Notes: generated by a model not told the origin, from the sequence alone. 64,000 bases of DNA from Endozoicomonas sp965208385 (GCA_965208385.1 CBDBOO010000008.1:1-64000), one strand, 5' to 3'. Shown: positions 27,811 through 37,214, counted from the first letter of the stretch. Translations and numbers: made by a program.

Positions 27811-27970
27811 TGTTCAGCCTAATTAATGTGAGCCAAGTCAGGTCATATGAACTATTTTTACGATAGTCTTAACATAAAGTTTTCTACTATGTCCGCTTGC
27901 ATCCTCTCAACACAAAATCAGGAAACCCAAATCCTTATCACTCGATTCTGCAGTTTTTCATGCTTGACAA

Positions 27971-29016
27971 TCAGGCCGCATCCAGCAGTTCAAATTTTCT
28001 GGCATGAGCCTTGAGTGATTCCGTAGGTTCTTGTTTGCCAAGGTCTCGTCCCGCCATGTGCCTGCTGGAGTCTCGTACGGGCAGAACGCCCTTCAAGGCT
28101 TGGACCAGGGCCTCCAAAGCGCTTTCCGGGTCTTCTGAGGTCACCACTTCTTTGACGGTATCCACCAGGGCTTCAGCTTTGAGGTGTTCGATCAGACAGC
28201 CTGCGGGCAACCCGGGCTGCTTGTTCTTAAGCCGGACGGATTGCTCAGGATGCAGCAACAGTAAATGTTCGCACAGGAGGCTCAGGATCAGGCCACGCCT
28301 GGAACCCTCTACACCTCGCTGTTTGCTCAGTCTGTTCCAGCCTCCATGGGCTTTCCAATCCTGGATAAAAACCTCGACCAACCACCTCAGCGTATAAAGC
28401 CGGGCTATATCGGCGTGGTGCAATGACATGTCAGAGGCAACAAGATAACGGTACTCTTCTTCATCTTCATACTTGAGAGCCACCACAAAACGACGTTTGC
28501 CATGTGCCTTGACGTACAGTCGAGCAGCCCGCATCGTTACCCTCTTGGGTTTGCCTCCCCGGATGATTAACTGGGTTTCTACGCCTTTCTGTCGGGCAAA
28601 ATACTCTTTGACCGTAGCCTCAGAATTTCTGCTGGCAACTTTCTGGTTGGAGCGTAACTGGCTGACTACCTGCGCCTTGCCTGTGATAGCAGAAGCTTTC
28701 TCCATAAATTCGCCCGTGCCATAGAGAGCATCAGCCAGAACGCCCTTGAACTTTACGTCAGGAAAAGCGTTAACAAATTCCTGAGCCATCTCTAATGCCA
28801 GTGCCTGCATAGTTGGATAGCGCTGATGATCAGGCTTTGGCCGCTTGGGACGTTGTTTTTTAACAACCCCCTGCTGCTTAAGCTGTTTGTCCTGTTTTCT
28901 CCAGGCGGACAGCGCAGGGTCTGGCACGAAAAAACGGAACCCTACAGGAACCGTGATGGTATCGGTGACCAGAACCATAAAGACCAACTCCTGGCCATTG
29001 AAGTAACCACCAGTGG
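27971..29016 (-). pseudogene. IS4-like transposase, C-terminal half (split by ISAs1)
   Basis: The 3' part of a DDE transposase. It begins at the ISAs1 junction with GYFNGQELVFMVLVTDTI, continues with GVLADALYGTGEFMEKAS (second Asp region), and has TLRWLVEVFIQDWKAHGGW, the Y-(2)-R-(3)-E-(6)-K-like signature of IS4-type enzymes. The frame is open but lacks its N-terminal half, which lies at 30269-30665 beyond the inserted ISAs1. The two CCACCAGTGG copies at the junctions prove the original continuity. Confidence 0.88.
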
Positions 29017-30268
29017 CAGGGCCATCTCATTTGGCACTAACCATCAAATAACACTTTGAAATAGGCAGAATGTACAATAAAACATTCTGAAAATTTGGCA
29101 TCCTATGCTTGAATAATAAGGATGCCGTAAGTGACTCTCTTGGATACTTTTTCAGAATTGACCGAAGTTCGTGCAGATAATCATCGCTACCCACTTTCAC
29201 ACCTCGTATTCATTGCCGTTTGCATGATTACCTGCGGTGCTGAAGACTGGAAAATGGTCTCATATCTTGGCAAGAAAAAGTTATCCTGGCTTAAGCTCTA
29301 TATCCCTTTACCCCACGGAATTCCTTCCCAGCACACCTTTATCAGAGTATTCGAACGCATTGATCCGGACGAATTTCGTCAATGCTTTATAACCTGGTTA
29401 AGCCTGATTGCTCAACGTACCCATGGAGAAGTCATCGCTATTGATGGTAAAACACTGAGACGTTCCTACGACAAAGGGAGCAGTAAGGCCGCTATTCATA
29501 TGGTCAATGCGTGGGCCAGTCAGACTGGAATGGTACTCGGACAACTAAAAACATCAGAAAAGTCGAACGAGATTACAGCCATCCCAGCTCTTCTGGATAT
29601 GCTGGAAGTGAGTGGCTGTATCATCAGCACTGACGCAATGGGTTGCCAGAAAGCTATTGCTGAAAAAATCAGAGAAAAAGGTGCTGATTACCTTCTAGCT
29701 GTTAAAGGAAATCAAAAATCACTGCACGACGATATCAAACTTTATCTTGATGATCTTGCAACCAGAAAAATCTTACCTGAAAGCACCCAATTTCATGAAA
29801 CTATTGATAAAGGGCATGGTCGCATAGAAGCTCGACGATGTTGGGTAAGTACTGAATTAGCTGGCTTGAGCAACGTAATGACTGGCGAGATCTTACGATG
29901 ATCGGAGTCGTGGAAAGTGAGCGTCATGAGGGTGAAAAGGTCAGCCTTGAGCGTCGTTATTTTATATCAAGCATGACAACCGATGCCGAGAATTTTATGA
30001 GATCTGTTCGGGCTCATTGGTCGGTTGAAAACAACTTACATTGGGTTCTGGATATTGGGTTTAGAGAAGATGAATGTCGTATCAGAAAAGGCTTTGGTCC
30101 TGAGAACATGGCCGTTTACAGACAGATAGCACTTAACTTGTTAAAGCAGGAAACTTCTCTGAAACTTGGAGTGAAAAACCGACGCATAATGGCAGCGGCA
30201 GATGATGAGTACAGAACACTGTTACTTCAAGGTGTTATTGGAGGTTAGTGCCAAATGAGATGGCCCTG
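29017..30268 (+). mobile_element. ISAs1-family insertion sequence
   Basis: A 1252-bp element with 26-bp inverted ends (CAGGGCCATCTCATTTGGCA on the left, its reverse complement on the right). It is flanked by the 10-bp direct repeat CCACCAGTGG (29007-29016 and 30269-30278). It sits inside an IS4-like transposase gene. The ends are intact but the transposase is frameshifted, so movement would need help from another copy. Confidence 0.93.
29131..30248 (+). pseudogene. ISAs1-family transposase with frameshift
   Basis: Two frames make one transposase. The first (29131-29901) has the ISAs1 N-terminus (FSELTEVRADNHRYPLSHL), EVIAIDGKTLRRSYDKG, STDAMGCQKAIAEKI and DYLLAVKGNQKSLHDD. The second (29898-30248) supplies IGVVESERHEGEKVSLERRY, RAHWSVENNLHWVLDIGFRE and the C-terminus. 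In the +2 frame the sequence before 29898 reads NDWRDLTMIGV, the expected junction, so one base has been gained or lost near 29878. ISAs1 elements are not known for programmed frameshifting, so it is most likely a mutation. Confidence 0.88.
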
Positions 30269-30665
30269 CCACCAGTGGCTTTATCTTTGATCTTGTGAGT
30301 GCCTGCAATCCGGGTCGTTCTTTTCGATCTTTTCTTGCCTGCATCGTCAAAATCAGGGCACCACCGTTGATATCGTAGTGGCTCAGGATGTTGCGAATAC
30401 TGGCCTCCAACAAGAAGTTCCATGCAATTTTTGCGGAATAAAATATCCAGCACAGCCGAGTGGACTTGAACTTGCCGAGGCTCCTGCGTTCAAACGCAGC
30501 CCAGTTGAGGGTTTCCGCAATGATGACACCTACAATCATCACCCCTAACATGGTCTTCTGTATTGTGGTGAGTTGAGCTGCAGGCTTGACGGATGTTAAT
30601 GAATCGCTCAAAGCATCGAGAAATTCGGTGACAACAGAAAGTGAACGGATCAACACAGGCGACAC
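30269..30665 (-). pseudogene. IS4-like transposase, N-terminal half with frameshift
   Basis: The 5' part of the transposase interrupted by ISAs1: MSPVLIRSLSVVTEFLDAL through FKSTRLCWIFYSAKIAWNFL and the first catalytic block. After GGALIL the correct frame shifts to DDAGKKRSKRTTRIAGTHKI, then KDKATGG, so a base is missing near 30345. KDKATGG then joins GYFNGQELVF across the insertion. The gene thus carries two independent lesions and is dead. Confidence 0.85.
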
Positions 30666-30698
30666 TTGACGATGATGTATTCAAGGGCCATCTTATAC

Positions 30699-32654
30699 CC
30701 GACATTCACCACCTAACCTGACATTTTCCTGATTTCTGCTATTTATCAAAAAAGCAAATATCAGGAAACAGCCTTATGCCTCCTATTCAATATCGCACTC
30801 AGATTCAGAACATGGATCACCTCGGCCTGGTGGCAGGTATGTGCAAAGAGCTGGGCATAGCCGATCACATTGACAGACGTGCACCCAAGGTAGCGGATGA
30901 ATGGAATGTCTCCCACGGTGAAGCCATTGTCGGCATGATCCTCAATGGCCTCGGCTTTACGGGGCAATCTCTCCATATGTTCCCCCAGTTCTTTGCCAAT
31001 AAACCTCTCAACAAACTGATCAGGGAAGGGATTAAACCAGAGCATTTAAACGACAAGATTCTGGGAAGAGCACTGGATGAACTCTTTGATCTGGATGTCA
31101 GTAAAGTCTATTTTGAGCTGGCTATCAAGGTTGCAACTCATCTCAAATTGCCTTGCGACGCGCTGAACCTTGATGGCACCGGCTTCCACGTCGATGGTCG
31201 TTATAATAGCGATAGCGATCTGAGCGATGAAGACCTCAACTGCATCAGGCTTTGCAAAGGTTACAGCCGGGATCACCGCCCGGATTTGAACCAGGCCATA
31301 TTGCTTCTGTTGACTGAAAACCGGGCAGGCATCCCGTTGTTTATGAAAGCAACCAGTGGCAATGTGACTGATAAGACCAGTTTCAAACAGGTGGTTTCCA
31401 AGCACTTGAAGAGTTTCAAAGCCGCACTGGAAGCCCGCTATTTTATTGGCGATGCAGCATTGTATGTGGCAGGGACAATCCAGGAACTTGACCAGCAGGA
31501 TCAGCTGTTTATTTCCAGAGTTCCTCTCAATATTGGTGCCGCCAAAGAGCTGGTAAGGAGTGCGCCTTCACGAACCATGAAAGCAGTGGAGGGGTTTGAC
31601 CATTACGAAGCTACAGAAGTGTCGTCTAATTATGCGAACGTAGAGCAACGCTGGGTTTTGTTTCGCAACCAGCAACGCCAGGAAACCGAACAGAAGACGC
31701 TGACAAGGCGTATGCAGAAAAAGTCTCTGAAAGAGTGCGAGAGACTGGAAAAGTTGAGCAAAAAAGCGTTCCAGTGCGAAGGGGAGGCCATGGAAGCCTT
31801 TAGGCAATGGCAGAAGCAGTCTGAACTTTGTCAGGCTGAGGCTCAGGTTATCGCCAAGCCCTGCTACAAGAGCAAAGGACGACCTGTTAATGGAGCGGAA
31901 CCCGACCACCTGGAATATTACGTAACAAGTTGTTGCTCGATCGCTGTGCAAACCCGGCAGGATGCCGAAGCATCACTGGGTTGTTTTGTGCTGGCTACCA
32001 ACGACATTAATACTACTCGACTGGACAGCGCTGAACTACTGAGGACGTACAAATCACAGCAACAGGTTGAACGAGGCTTTCGCTTTCTAAAAAGTCCGGA
32101 CTTTCTGGTGTCTTCCCTCTATCTGAAGAAACCGGAACGCATTGAGGCATTGTTAATGGTGATGACACTTTGCCTGATGGTCTATGCTGCTATCCAACAT
32201 CGAATCCGTTATGAGTTGAAGAAGCAGAGCCGAACGTTCCCGGACATGAAGAAAAAGCCAGCCCAGAACCCAACGGGCAGATGGATTTTCTGCTGCTTTG
32301 ATGGCATTTATGTGCAGACGATCAACGGAACGGAGAAGCACGTGATTGGCATCTCGGAGAATCAGGCGACAATTATCTTTATATTAGGGTCAACGTACCA
32401 ATCAATTTATTCCTGACTCAAGAGGGAGTGTGAGAGCAGCAAGATCAATGCACGGAGGCTTGTCCCTGTCATCTCCGGCTGCTGAAGGTGAGGTTTTTTC
32501 TTGTTTGTGTTTTTCATGAATGGATATCCATGAAAGGTTGATTGGGTACTCGTTATCAGGAGAAGTACGTTTATGCTTACAATAAGGTGGTCAAATTTCA
32601 AAACCCTTGCGCTGCAGGGGTAGAGGAAATATCAAAGTAGGTGGTGAATGACGG
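30699..32654 (+). mobile_element. IS1634-family insertion sequence, complete
   Basis: A 1956-bp element. The inverted ends are CCGACATTCACCACCTA on the left and CCGTCATTCACCACCTA read inward from the right. The 6-bp direct repeats TTATAC (30693-30698 and 32655-32660) are its target duplication. It carries one intact transposase. The right flank is a 160-bp inverted-repeat element. Confidence 0.9.
30776..32416 (+). CDS. IS1634-family transposase
   Basis: An intact 546-residue DDE transposase. It begins MPPIQYRTQIQNMDHLGLVA and has the IS1634 order: LNLDGTGFHVDGRYN (first Asp), YFIGDAALYVAGTIQEL (second Asp), and LRTYKSQQQVERGFRFLKSP (Glu-bearing block with the family's ERGFRFLK). The central Lys/Glu-rich segment (QETEQKTLTRRMQKKSLKEC...) is the usual insertion domain. 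Length is normal for the family. This element may be active: ends, target duplication and gene are all intact. Confidence 0.93.
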   Translation: MPPIQYRTQIQNMDHLGLVAGMCKELGIADHIDRRAPKVADEWNVSHGEAIVGMILNGLGFTGQSLHMFPQFFANKPLNKLIREGIKPEHLNDKILGRALDELFDLDVSKVYFELAIKVATHLKLPCDALNLDGTGFHVDGRYNSDSDLSDEDLNCIRLCKGYSRDHRPDLNQAILLLLTENRAGIPLFMKATSGNVTDKTSFKQVVSKHLKSFKAALEARYFIGDAALYVAGTIQELDQQDQLFISRVPLNIGAAKELVRSAPSRTMKAVEGFDHYEATEVSSNYANVEQRWVLFRNQQRQETEQKTLTRRMQKKSLKECERLEKLSKKAFQCEGEAMEAFRQWQKQSELCQAEAQVIAKPCYKSKGRPVNGAEPDHLEYYVTSCCSIAVQTRQDAEASLGCFVLATNDINTTRLDSAELLRTYKSQQQVERGFRFLKSPDFLVSSLYLKKPERIEALLMVMTLCLMVYAAIQHRIRYELKKQSRTFPDMKKKPAQNPTGRWIFCCFDGIYVQTINGTEKHVIGISENQATIIFILGSTYQSIYS

Positions 32655-32818
32655 TTATACCATTTCCGAATTCTAATTAGGCTATTACGTAGCCTTTTAA
32701 GGCTCAGATTCTGCGTTGGAGTTCCTCGCCATAGCTGCGGCTCGTTACTCCGACTTTTCTCTGAACCTGAAGAGCCATGTTCATAACGTATATTAGAAAC
32801 CGGCAATGGTATTACATT
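32655..32818. repeat. MITE-like inverted repeat, about 160 bp
   Basis: TTATACCATTTCCGAATTCT at the left and, inverted, GTAATACCATTGCCGGTTTC at the right bracket about 160 bp without a gene. A third, direct copy of the motif (TTTATACCATTGCCGGTTTC) lies at 36541. The IS1634 element sits exactly at the left end, sharing its TTATAC. A non-autonomous element or a preferred target is possible. Confidence 0.6.
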
Positions 32819-32949
32819 GCCAGCCTGCTGCTGTGATGTTGATTGTGCCTCGCTAGGCTTGGTACAGAAGTCGCAGTAGTAGACTGGTTCAATCGCTCAC
32901 AAGAATCACCCTTCGTCAAACTCTAAAAACTGCAGAATCGAGTTTTAGG

Positions 32950-33138
32950 GACTTCGCTATTTCCTCTTCAGATTTTTTGCAATGACCGTTCCGGTGCTTC
33001 GCCAGCGCCTTCGGGTCTCGCTGTCCGGCAAGAATTGAGCGGATGATAGTCATACCGGTTATACCGGTAATATCGGTCACTACATTGTCCAGCAGCAAGT
33101 TCATCTGTCTCAGTGCTTTTTGCATGTGTTGGATATGT
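32950..33138 (-). pseudogene. IS110-family transposase fragment
   Basis: A 60-codon segment reading PHIQHMQKALRQMNLLLDNV, then VTDITGITGMTIIRSILAGQ, RDPKALAKHRNGHCKKSEEE and IAKSL. This is the C-proximal part of IS110 (IS111A/IS1328) transposases. The frame continues upstream into the left end of the ISL3 element, where it is cut, and loses similarity after IAKSL. It is a fossil. The remaining 32819-32950 bases hold no gene. Confidence 0.82.
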
Positions 33139-34470
33139 GGGCTCTTCCCTAATTTTAGTGGGTGATTTAATCTATATTGAACACTTCAAGGCAAGGATGC
33201 CGACATGCGCGATAAAGAACTCTACTCTAAAATACTTGGCGTTGAAACTCCGTGGCATGTCGCTCACGTGGAACTCTCCATTACTGAAGGAAAAGTCGAA
33301 ATCTTTCTCGAACATGATGGCAAAAAGCCTTCTAAATGCAGTGTTTGTGATAAACCCTCTCCGGGTTACGATCGACGTCAGAAGAAGTGGCGGCATCTGG
33401 ATACCTGCCAGTTTCAAACCATCCTTATTGCTGATGTTCCGCGTACACAATGTTCCGATCACGGTGTAAAAACAATACAGGTTCCATGGGCTGAACCGAA
33501 CTCTGGTTTTACGGCCTTGTTTGAAGCACTCGTTATTGACTGGCTGAAAGAGGCAACAACCAGTGCAGTTGCCCAACAAATGAAGCTTAGCTGGAATGCC
33601 ATCGACGGTATCCAACAGCGTGCAGTAGCGAGAGGTCTGGCACGCAGAGTACACGACAATCCCAAACGGTTAGCCGTTGACGAAACCTCATTCCAGAAGA
33701 GGCGTGAGTACGTCACTGTGGTTACAGATCATGAAAAAGGCATTGTTTTACATTTGGCCGACAACCATAAAGCTGACAGCCTCAATGAGTACTTTGAGAC
33801 CCTGACGCCAGACCAGAAAGCCGGTATTGAATGCGTTACCATGGATATGTGGAAGCCCTTTATCAAGGCAGTCACATTGCATGTGCCAGAAGCCAGGGAG
33901 CGAATAGCATTTGACAAGTTCCATGTTGCCCAGTACTTAGGCAATGCGGTCAATAAAGTTCGCATAGAAGAGCATAAAGCGCTTATGTCTACAGGGTCAG
34001 ACTTACTCAAAGGTACCCGGTTTGACTGGCTAACAAATCCTGAAAATATGAGCGATGAAAAGTGGGAAGCGTTCGAGCCGTTGCGTGATTCAAAGCTGAA
34101 AACAGCACGAGCCTGGGCCATCAAAGAGATGGCGATGACACTGTGGAATTACACATCACGAGCTTGGGCTATCAAGGCATGGAAACGGTGGCTGAGCTGG
34201 GCACTGAGGTGTCGGCTTGAACCTGTTCGTAAAGTGGCCAAGATGATCAAAGAACACCTGTGGGGAATTATTAACGCAATAGTTCTGAAAGCCGACAATG
34301 GCCGTGCAGAAGGCATGAATGGAAAGATACAGCGACTCAAGGGTCGAGCCTACGGCTACAGAAACAGAGAAAGGTTCAAAACTGCAATTTACTTTCATTG
34401 TGGTGGCCTTGATCTTTATCCAAGAGGGGTGAATCGCTGAAATTTACCCACACAATCTGAGGTAGAGCCC
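33139..34470 (+). mobile_element. ISL3-family insertion sequence with mismatched flanks
   Basis: A 1332-bp element with ends GGGCTCTTCC (left) and GGGCTCTACC (read inward from the right). The left flank is an IS110 gene and the right flank an IS66 gene, and the flanking octamers (GGATATGT, AGTTTTCC) do not match. It was therefore involved in a deletion or recombination after insertion. Confidence 0.88.
33205..34440 (+). CDS. ISL3-family transposase
   Basis: An intact 411-residue transposase. The N-terminal zinc ribbon has KCSVCDKPSPGYDRRQKKWR and VPRTQCSDHGVKTI. The DDE core shows KRLAVDETSFQKRREYVTVV (first Asp), CVTMDMWKPFIKAV (second Asp), AFDKFHVAQYLGNAVNKVR, and NGRAEGMNGKIQRLKGRAYG (catalytic Glu). 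The order and length are standard for ISL3. The start has a GGATG-type purine stretch upstream. It is distinct from the ISL3 fossil at 2084. Confidence 0.93.
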   Translation: MRDKELYSKILGVETPWHVAHVELSITEGKVEIFLEHDGKKPSKCSVCDKPSPGYDRRQKKWRHLDTCQFQTILIADVPRTQCSDHGVKTIQVPWAEPNSGFTALFEALVIDWLKEATTSAVAQQMKLSWNAIDGIQQRAVARGLARRVHDNPKRLAVDETSFQKRREYVTVVTDHEKGIVLHLADNHKADSLNEYFETLTPDQKAGIECVTMDMWKPFIKAVTLHVPEARERIAFDKFHVAQYLGNAVNKVRIEEHKALMSTGSDLLKGTRFDWLTNPENMSDEKWEAFEPLRDSKLKTARAWAIKEMAMTLWNYTSRAWAIKAWKRWLSWALRCRLEPVRKVAKMIKEHLWGIINAIVLKADNGRAEGMNGKIQRLKGRAYGYRNRERFKTAIYFHCGGLDLYPRGVNR

Positions 34471-34811
34471 AGTTTTCCAGCTCAGAATCGCCACGCTGAG
34501 CATCAATAAAATCCCGTCTTACATGGGCCCAACAGAAAGCTAAAACAATAGAAACCGCATCACTGGCAAGTTTCTTGTAGGCTGAGTATCGGTCGCATAC
34601 CAGCGTACCTGCCCCATCACCTATAACGGACTCGGGTACGACAGCCGCACGAGAGTCAGCAATACTGAAATAAACCGCCTGATCGCAGAGAAACACCCAG
34701 AGCCAGTGCTTGTGGGAGCCTGCCTTCTTATGCCCCCAAACAATCCATCGGGTTTCATCGGCATGCCACTGATCGCTCTTGGCAACGAATTCGCGAATAG
34801 CTTCAACAACA
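34471..34811 (-). pseudogene. IS66 transposase fragment, middle part
   Basis: The central catalytic part of an IS66-type TnpC: VVEAIREFVAKSDQWHADET, then RWIVWGHKKAGSHKHWLWVF, VCDRYSAYKKL and AFCWAHVRRDF. It is cut on the 3' side by the ISL3 element (at ELENW) and separated from its N-terminal part (35666-36467) by IS1. The C-terminal end of this gene is missing from the window. Confidence 0.9.
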
Positions 34812-34829
34812 GGTAGTGGGTTAAACCTG

Positions 34830-35282
34830 TTAAATTGCATGAATATCAATCCCGAATTCCAATTTATTTATCAAAAGACCAATCACGATATCGTGCATTT
34901 TCTCTGATTTTGAAAAGCAAATTGTTTTACGAGCTAAACGCTTAATTCTAGTCCTGAAGTTGAGGTTTTTTCTCTCAATTTTTTGTGTATTTGTTTTCCC
35001 TACAACATGCTCTGCTGGATTAAGATGCCGATCATATGCACCCCAATTATCAGTATAAAATCTCTTTATATTAAATGGAGCGAGCAGCTCTTTTAGAGTC
35101 TTAAATACCTTGTCAGTTCGCTTTCCAAAGGCATAAGCAAGAACCGTATTGGTGGTATGGTCAACTGCGTGCCAAAGCCAGCGCTGGTTAAATTTACTAT
35201 TAACAAATGACCATTGCTCATCAAGCTCTGCCTCTTCGCAGGCAGGCTCTAGATGTATATTACTCTCATCTCCAAGCTCCAT
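34830..35282 (-). CDS. insB: IS1 InsB frame (transposase DDE part)
   Basis: The downstream IS1 frame, 150 codons from MELGDESNIHLEPACEEAEL. It contains the IS1 catalytic blocks FNQRWLWHAVDHTTNTVLAY (first Asp), IKRFYTDNWGAYDRHL (second Asp) and the HVVGKTNTQKIERKNLNFRT block with the catalytic Glu. As in other IS1 elements it should be made as an InsAB fusion by -1 frameshifting at the A-rich tract (35318-35332). In the -1 frame the sequence reads EKGLIKVNPNIRTMELGD, so the frames join smoothly. Confidence 0.92.
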   Translation of the reverse strand: MELGDESNIHLEPACEEAELDEQWSFVNSKFNQRWLWHAVDHTTNTVLAYAFGKRTDKVFKTLKELLAPFNIKRFYTDNWGAYDRHLNPAEHVVGKTNTQKIERKNLNFRTRIKRLARKTICFSKSEKMHDIVIGLLINKLEFGIDIHAI

Positions 35283-35308
35283 TGTGCGGATATTAGGATT
35301 AACTTTGA

Positions 35309-35590
35309 TTAAGCCTTTTTCTTTTTTTTTAAGGTGTTTATGACAGTCGTTTTACTAATACCCAACACCCTCCCTGTATCCCTTACGCCACTGCCATTAA
35401 TTGCCATCTCAACGATTTTTTCCTTAACTCCAGGCTCGTAGGCTTTGTAACGATATTTGAGCATGAACGTTTTAACATGGCAGTCAATATTACAACACAG
35501 GTAGCGCGGTACATTATGGGCGCTAACACCGATGTATTTGATGTTTTGGCTGTCACAAGTACTACAGCGTACTATTGAAGAACAAGTCAT
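35309..35590 (-). CDS. insA: IS1 InsA frame (DNA-binding part)
   Basis: The upstream IS1 frame, 93 residues. A four-cysteine zinc finger (VRCSTCDSQNIKYIGV and YLCCNIDC) is followed by the helix-turn-helix KEKIVEMAINGSGVRDTGRV, then GISKTTVINTL. It ends in a Lys run (LKKKKKA) encoded by a nine-A tract with AAG codons, the frameshift window. In IS1, InsA alone represses transposition and the InsAB fusion is the transposase. Confidence 0.92.
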   Translation of the reverse strand: MTCSSIVRCSTCDSQNIKYIGVSAHNVPRYLCCNIDCHVKTFMLKYRYKAYEPGVKEKIVEMAINGSGVRDTGRVLGISKTTVINTLKKKKKA

Positions 35591-35665
35591 ATTTAACTCG
35601 CTAGCAATACGTCTACTGTCGTATTATAGCTGACTTTTCGGAACCTACAGGTTTAACCCACTACC

Positions 35666-36467
35666 CAACAACAGGCTCGAAAAAAGGCGTTATTGCTTCT
35701 TGTCCAAAGGAAATGGTTGCCGGCGAAAGGTGCAAACCCTGTGTTTTATAAGACTCTAACTGTCTGTTAATGGGGATGCCATAGGCGTATTTATTCAGTA
35801 ACAACTCCACCCAGACTGAAACCCCAAGTTTCCCTTTATTGATGAGTCTTGGCGGAGGTGGTGCAACAGTAATATTGGGCGTTTCAGGGCACTGCCAAGT
35901 TTTTTGGTAATGTCTCCGGTGATAACGACGAACGTGAGCCTTGACTTCAACTTCAATCACATCACAGCCAGCATCATTAAAAAATGGATTGAAAGGCAAA
36001 TGACAGGTTGCACAACGCTGCTCGTCCACCGGTAAATCCACCGATTCATGAACCACAGGCAGGTTGTTGTGAAGGTTGCGTCCGCTACCGGGAGCCCCGG
36101 GTTGGTGGCCTCGTTTGCGATTTGAAGGAGGGCGCGTTGTATTGCCACTTTTCTTGGAAGAGGAACCCGTTTTCTCAGACTTGCGACCAAAAAGCAGGTG
36201 TTTCATGTGTGCCAGCTCTGACTTCAGCTGATCAATCTGGGCATTCAACGCTGCTGTATCGATTTTATACTTTGACTTGAGCTCGGAATGTTTAGTTAGT
36301 GCTTTTTGCTCTCGGTCACAAGCAGCCTTCCACATGGCACGCCACTGGTTAGCCTGTTGCTTAAGCTGGATATGCTCCTGCTTAGTCAAGACAACCTGCG
36401 AGGTGATAAAGGGGGCAGGTGTTAATGCAGAAGCTGTGCTTGATACAGAAATATGAGCACTTTGCAT
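35666..36467 (-). pseudogene. IS66 transposase fragment, N-terminal part
   Basis: The first 264 codons of an IS66-type TnpC: a coiled stretch (LKQQANQWRAMWKAACDREQ), the LKSELAHMKHLLFGRKSEKT motif, a basic Ser-rich linker, a Cys-rich segment (CATCHLPFNPFFNDAGCDV) and GKLGVSVWVELLLNKYAYG, up to FFEPVV at the IS1 insertion. The ATG is intact. No TnpA or TnpB partner is next to it. Confidence 0.9.
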
Positions 36468-36508
36468 GCTCTAAAAATAGACTACTTTGGGCTGCTTTGT
36501 AGTAGTTT

Positions 36509-36634
36509 GTAGAATGGTTACAAGAGGTTTTCAGTGTTACTTTATACCATTGCCGGTTTCTAATATGCGTTAAGTAGTTTGCTCAGAGACAAGGCGGAGT
36601 AGAATGGTTACAAGAGGTTTTCAGTGTTACTTTA
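36509..36634. repeat. 36-bp direct repeat bracketing a repeat motif
   Basis: GTAGAATGGTTACAAGAGGT through GTTACTTTA occurs at 36509-36544 and 36599-36634, 90 bp apart. Between them lies the TATACCATTGCCGGTTTC motif also found at 32655-32818. The second copy marks the exact point where the IS1595 fragment loses similarity, so a recombination joint is likely. Confidence 0.85.
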
Positions 36635-36984
36635 CATGCCTTGGCAGCAGGGCGTAACGTGAGAGAATGAACCATGCCTTCAAGGTACTGATTCCATTTT
36701 TCAGGGTGTCGTAAACGAGCCAGATGTGTGTTGGTAAAAGCAATCAGTGTTTTCCGACAAGATTTACAGCGATACCTTTGTCGATTATTCCGAAACCCCC
36801 ATCGCTGTATGTTTTCACTCTTACAATGAGGACATTTAGGAGCCTGTGAAAAACTGGATTCAATGGTTTGTGCAAGATCAGGAGTAGAATCATGCTCTGA
36901 TAGTGAGTCACTCAGAATATTCTTCTGTTGCTTCGTTAATAATGGAATTGCATTTAAAACTTTCTGAAATGATTGGCGCTGCAT
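36635..36984 (-). pseudogene. IS1595-family transposase, N-terminal part
   Basis: The first 117 codons of an IS1595-type transposase. The zinc-ribbon is CPHCKSENIQRWGFRNNRQR then YRCKSCRKT; next is HLARLRHPEKWNQYLEGM, and the helix-turn-helix is just entered (LTLRPAAKAC) before it is cut at the repeat boundary. The catalytic DDE half is absent. The frame continues a little into unrelated bases to 36583. Confidence 0.88.
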
Positions 36985-37141
36985 AACAGAACCTCTCAGA
37001 GTAAGAGATAATGGTAGTTTAGTTCAATCAACCCTTTTGACCAACATAGCCATAAAAAAACGTTACTGCCATTGATTCACAGGAATAGGGGTAACAATAA
37101 AAACGAGCGGAAGAATAACATTCAATAGGATTTTTAAAAGC

Positions 37142-37177
37142 AAAAACCGGTAAATGAGAAATCATTTACCGGTTTTT
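37142..37177 (-). terminator. Strong hairpin terminator after sucD
   Basis: A perfect 16-bp stem (AAAAACCGGTAAATGA and its complement, 37142-37157 and 37162-37177) with a four-base loop, with A/T runs on each side. It lies 38 bp beyond the sucD stop and would work in both directions. It separates the core operon from the IS cluster. Confidence 0.92.
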
Positions 37178-37214
37178 AACGGCATTAACAAAAATACATT
37201 CTATAGCAAGAATA

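Larger units (their letters stand above)
34812..35665 (-). mobile_element. IS1-family insertion sequence, complete
   Basis: An 854-bp element with inverted ends GGTAGTGGGTTAAACCTGT, flanked by the 8-bp direct repeat CAACAACA (34804-34811 and 35666-35673). It splits an IS66-type transposase: FFEPVV on one side joins VVEAIREF on the other. It carries InsA and InsB frames, both undamaged. Confidence 0.94.

Noticed and set aside
29878..29901. Programmed frameshift in the ISAs1 transposase
   Set aside because: No slippery heptamer or downstream structure is evident and the family is not known to use frameshifting; a mutation is simpler.
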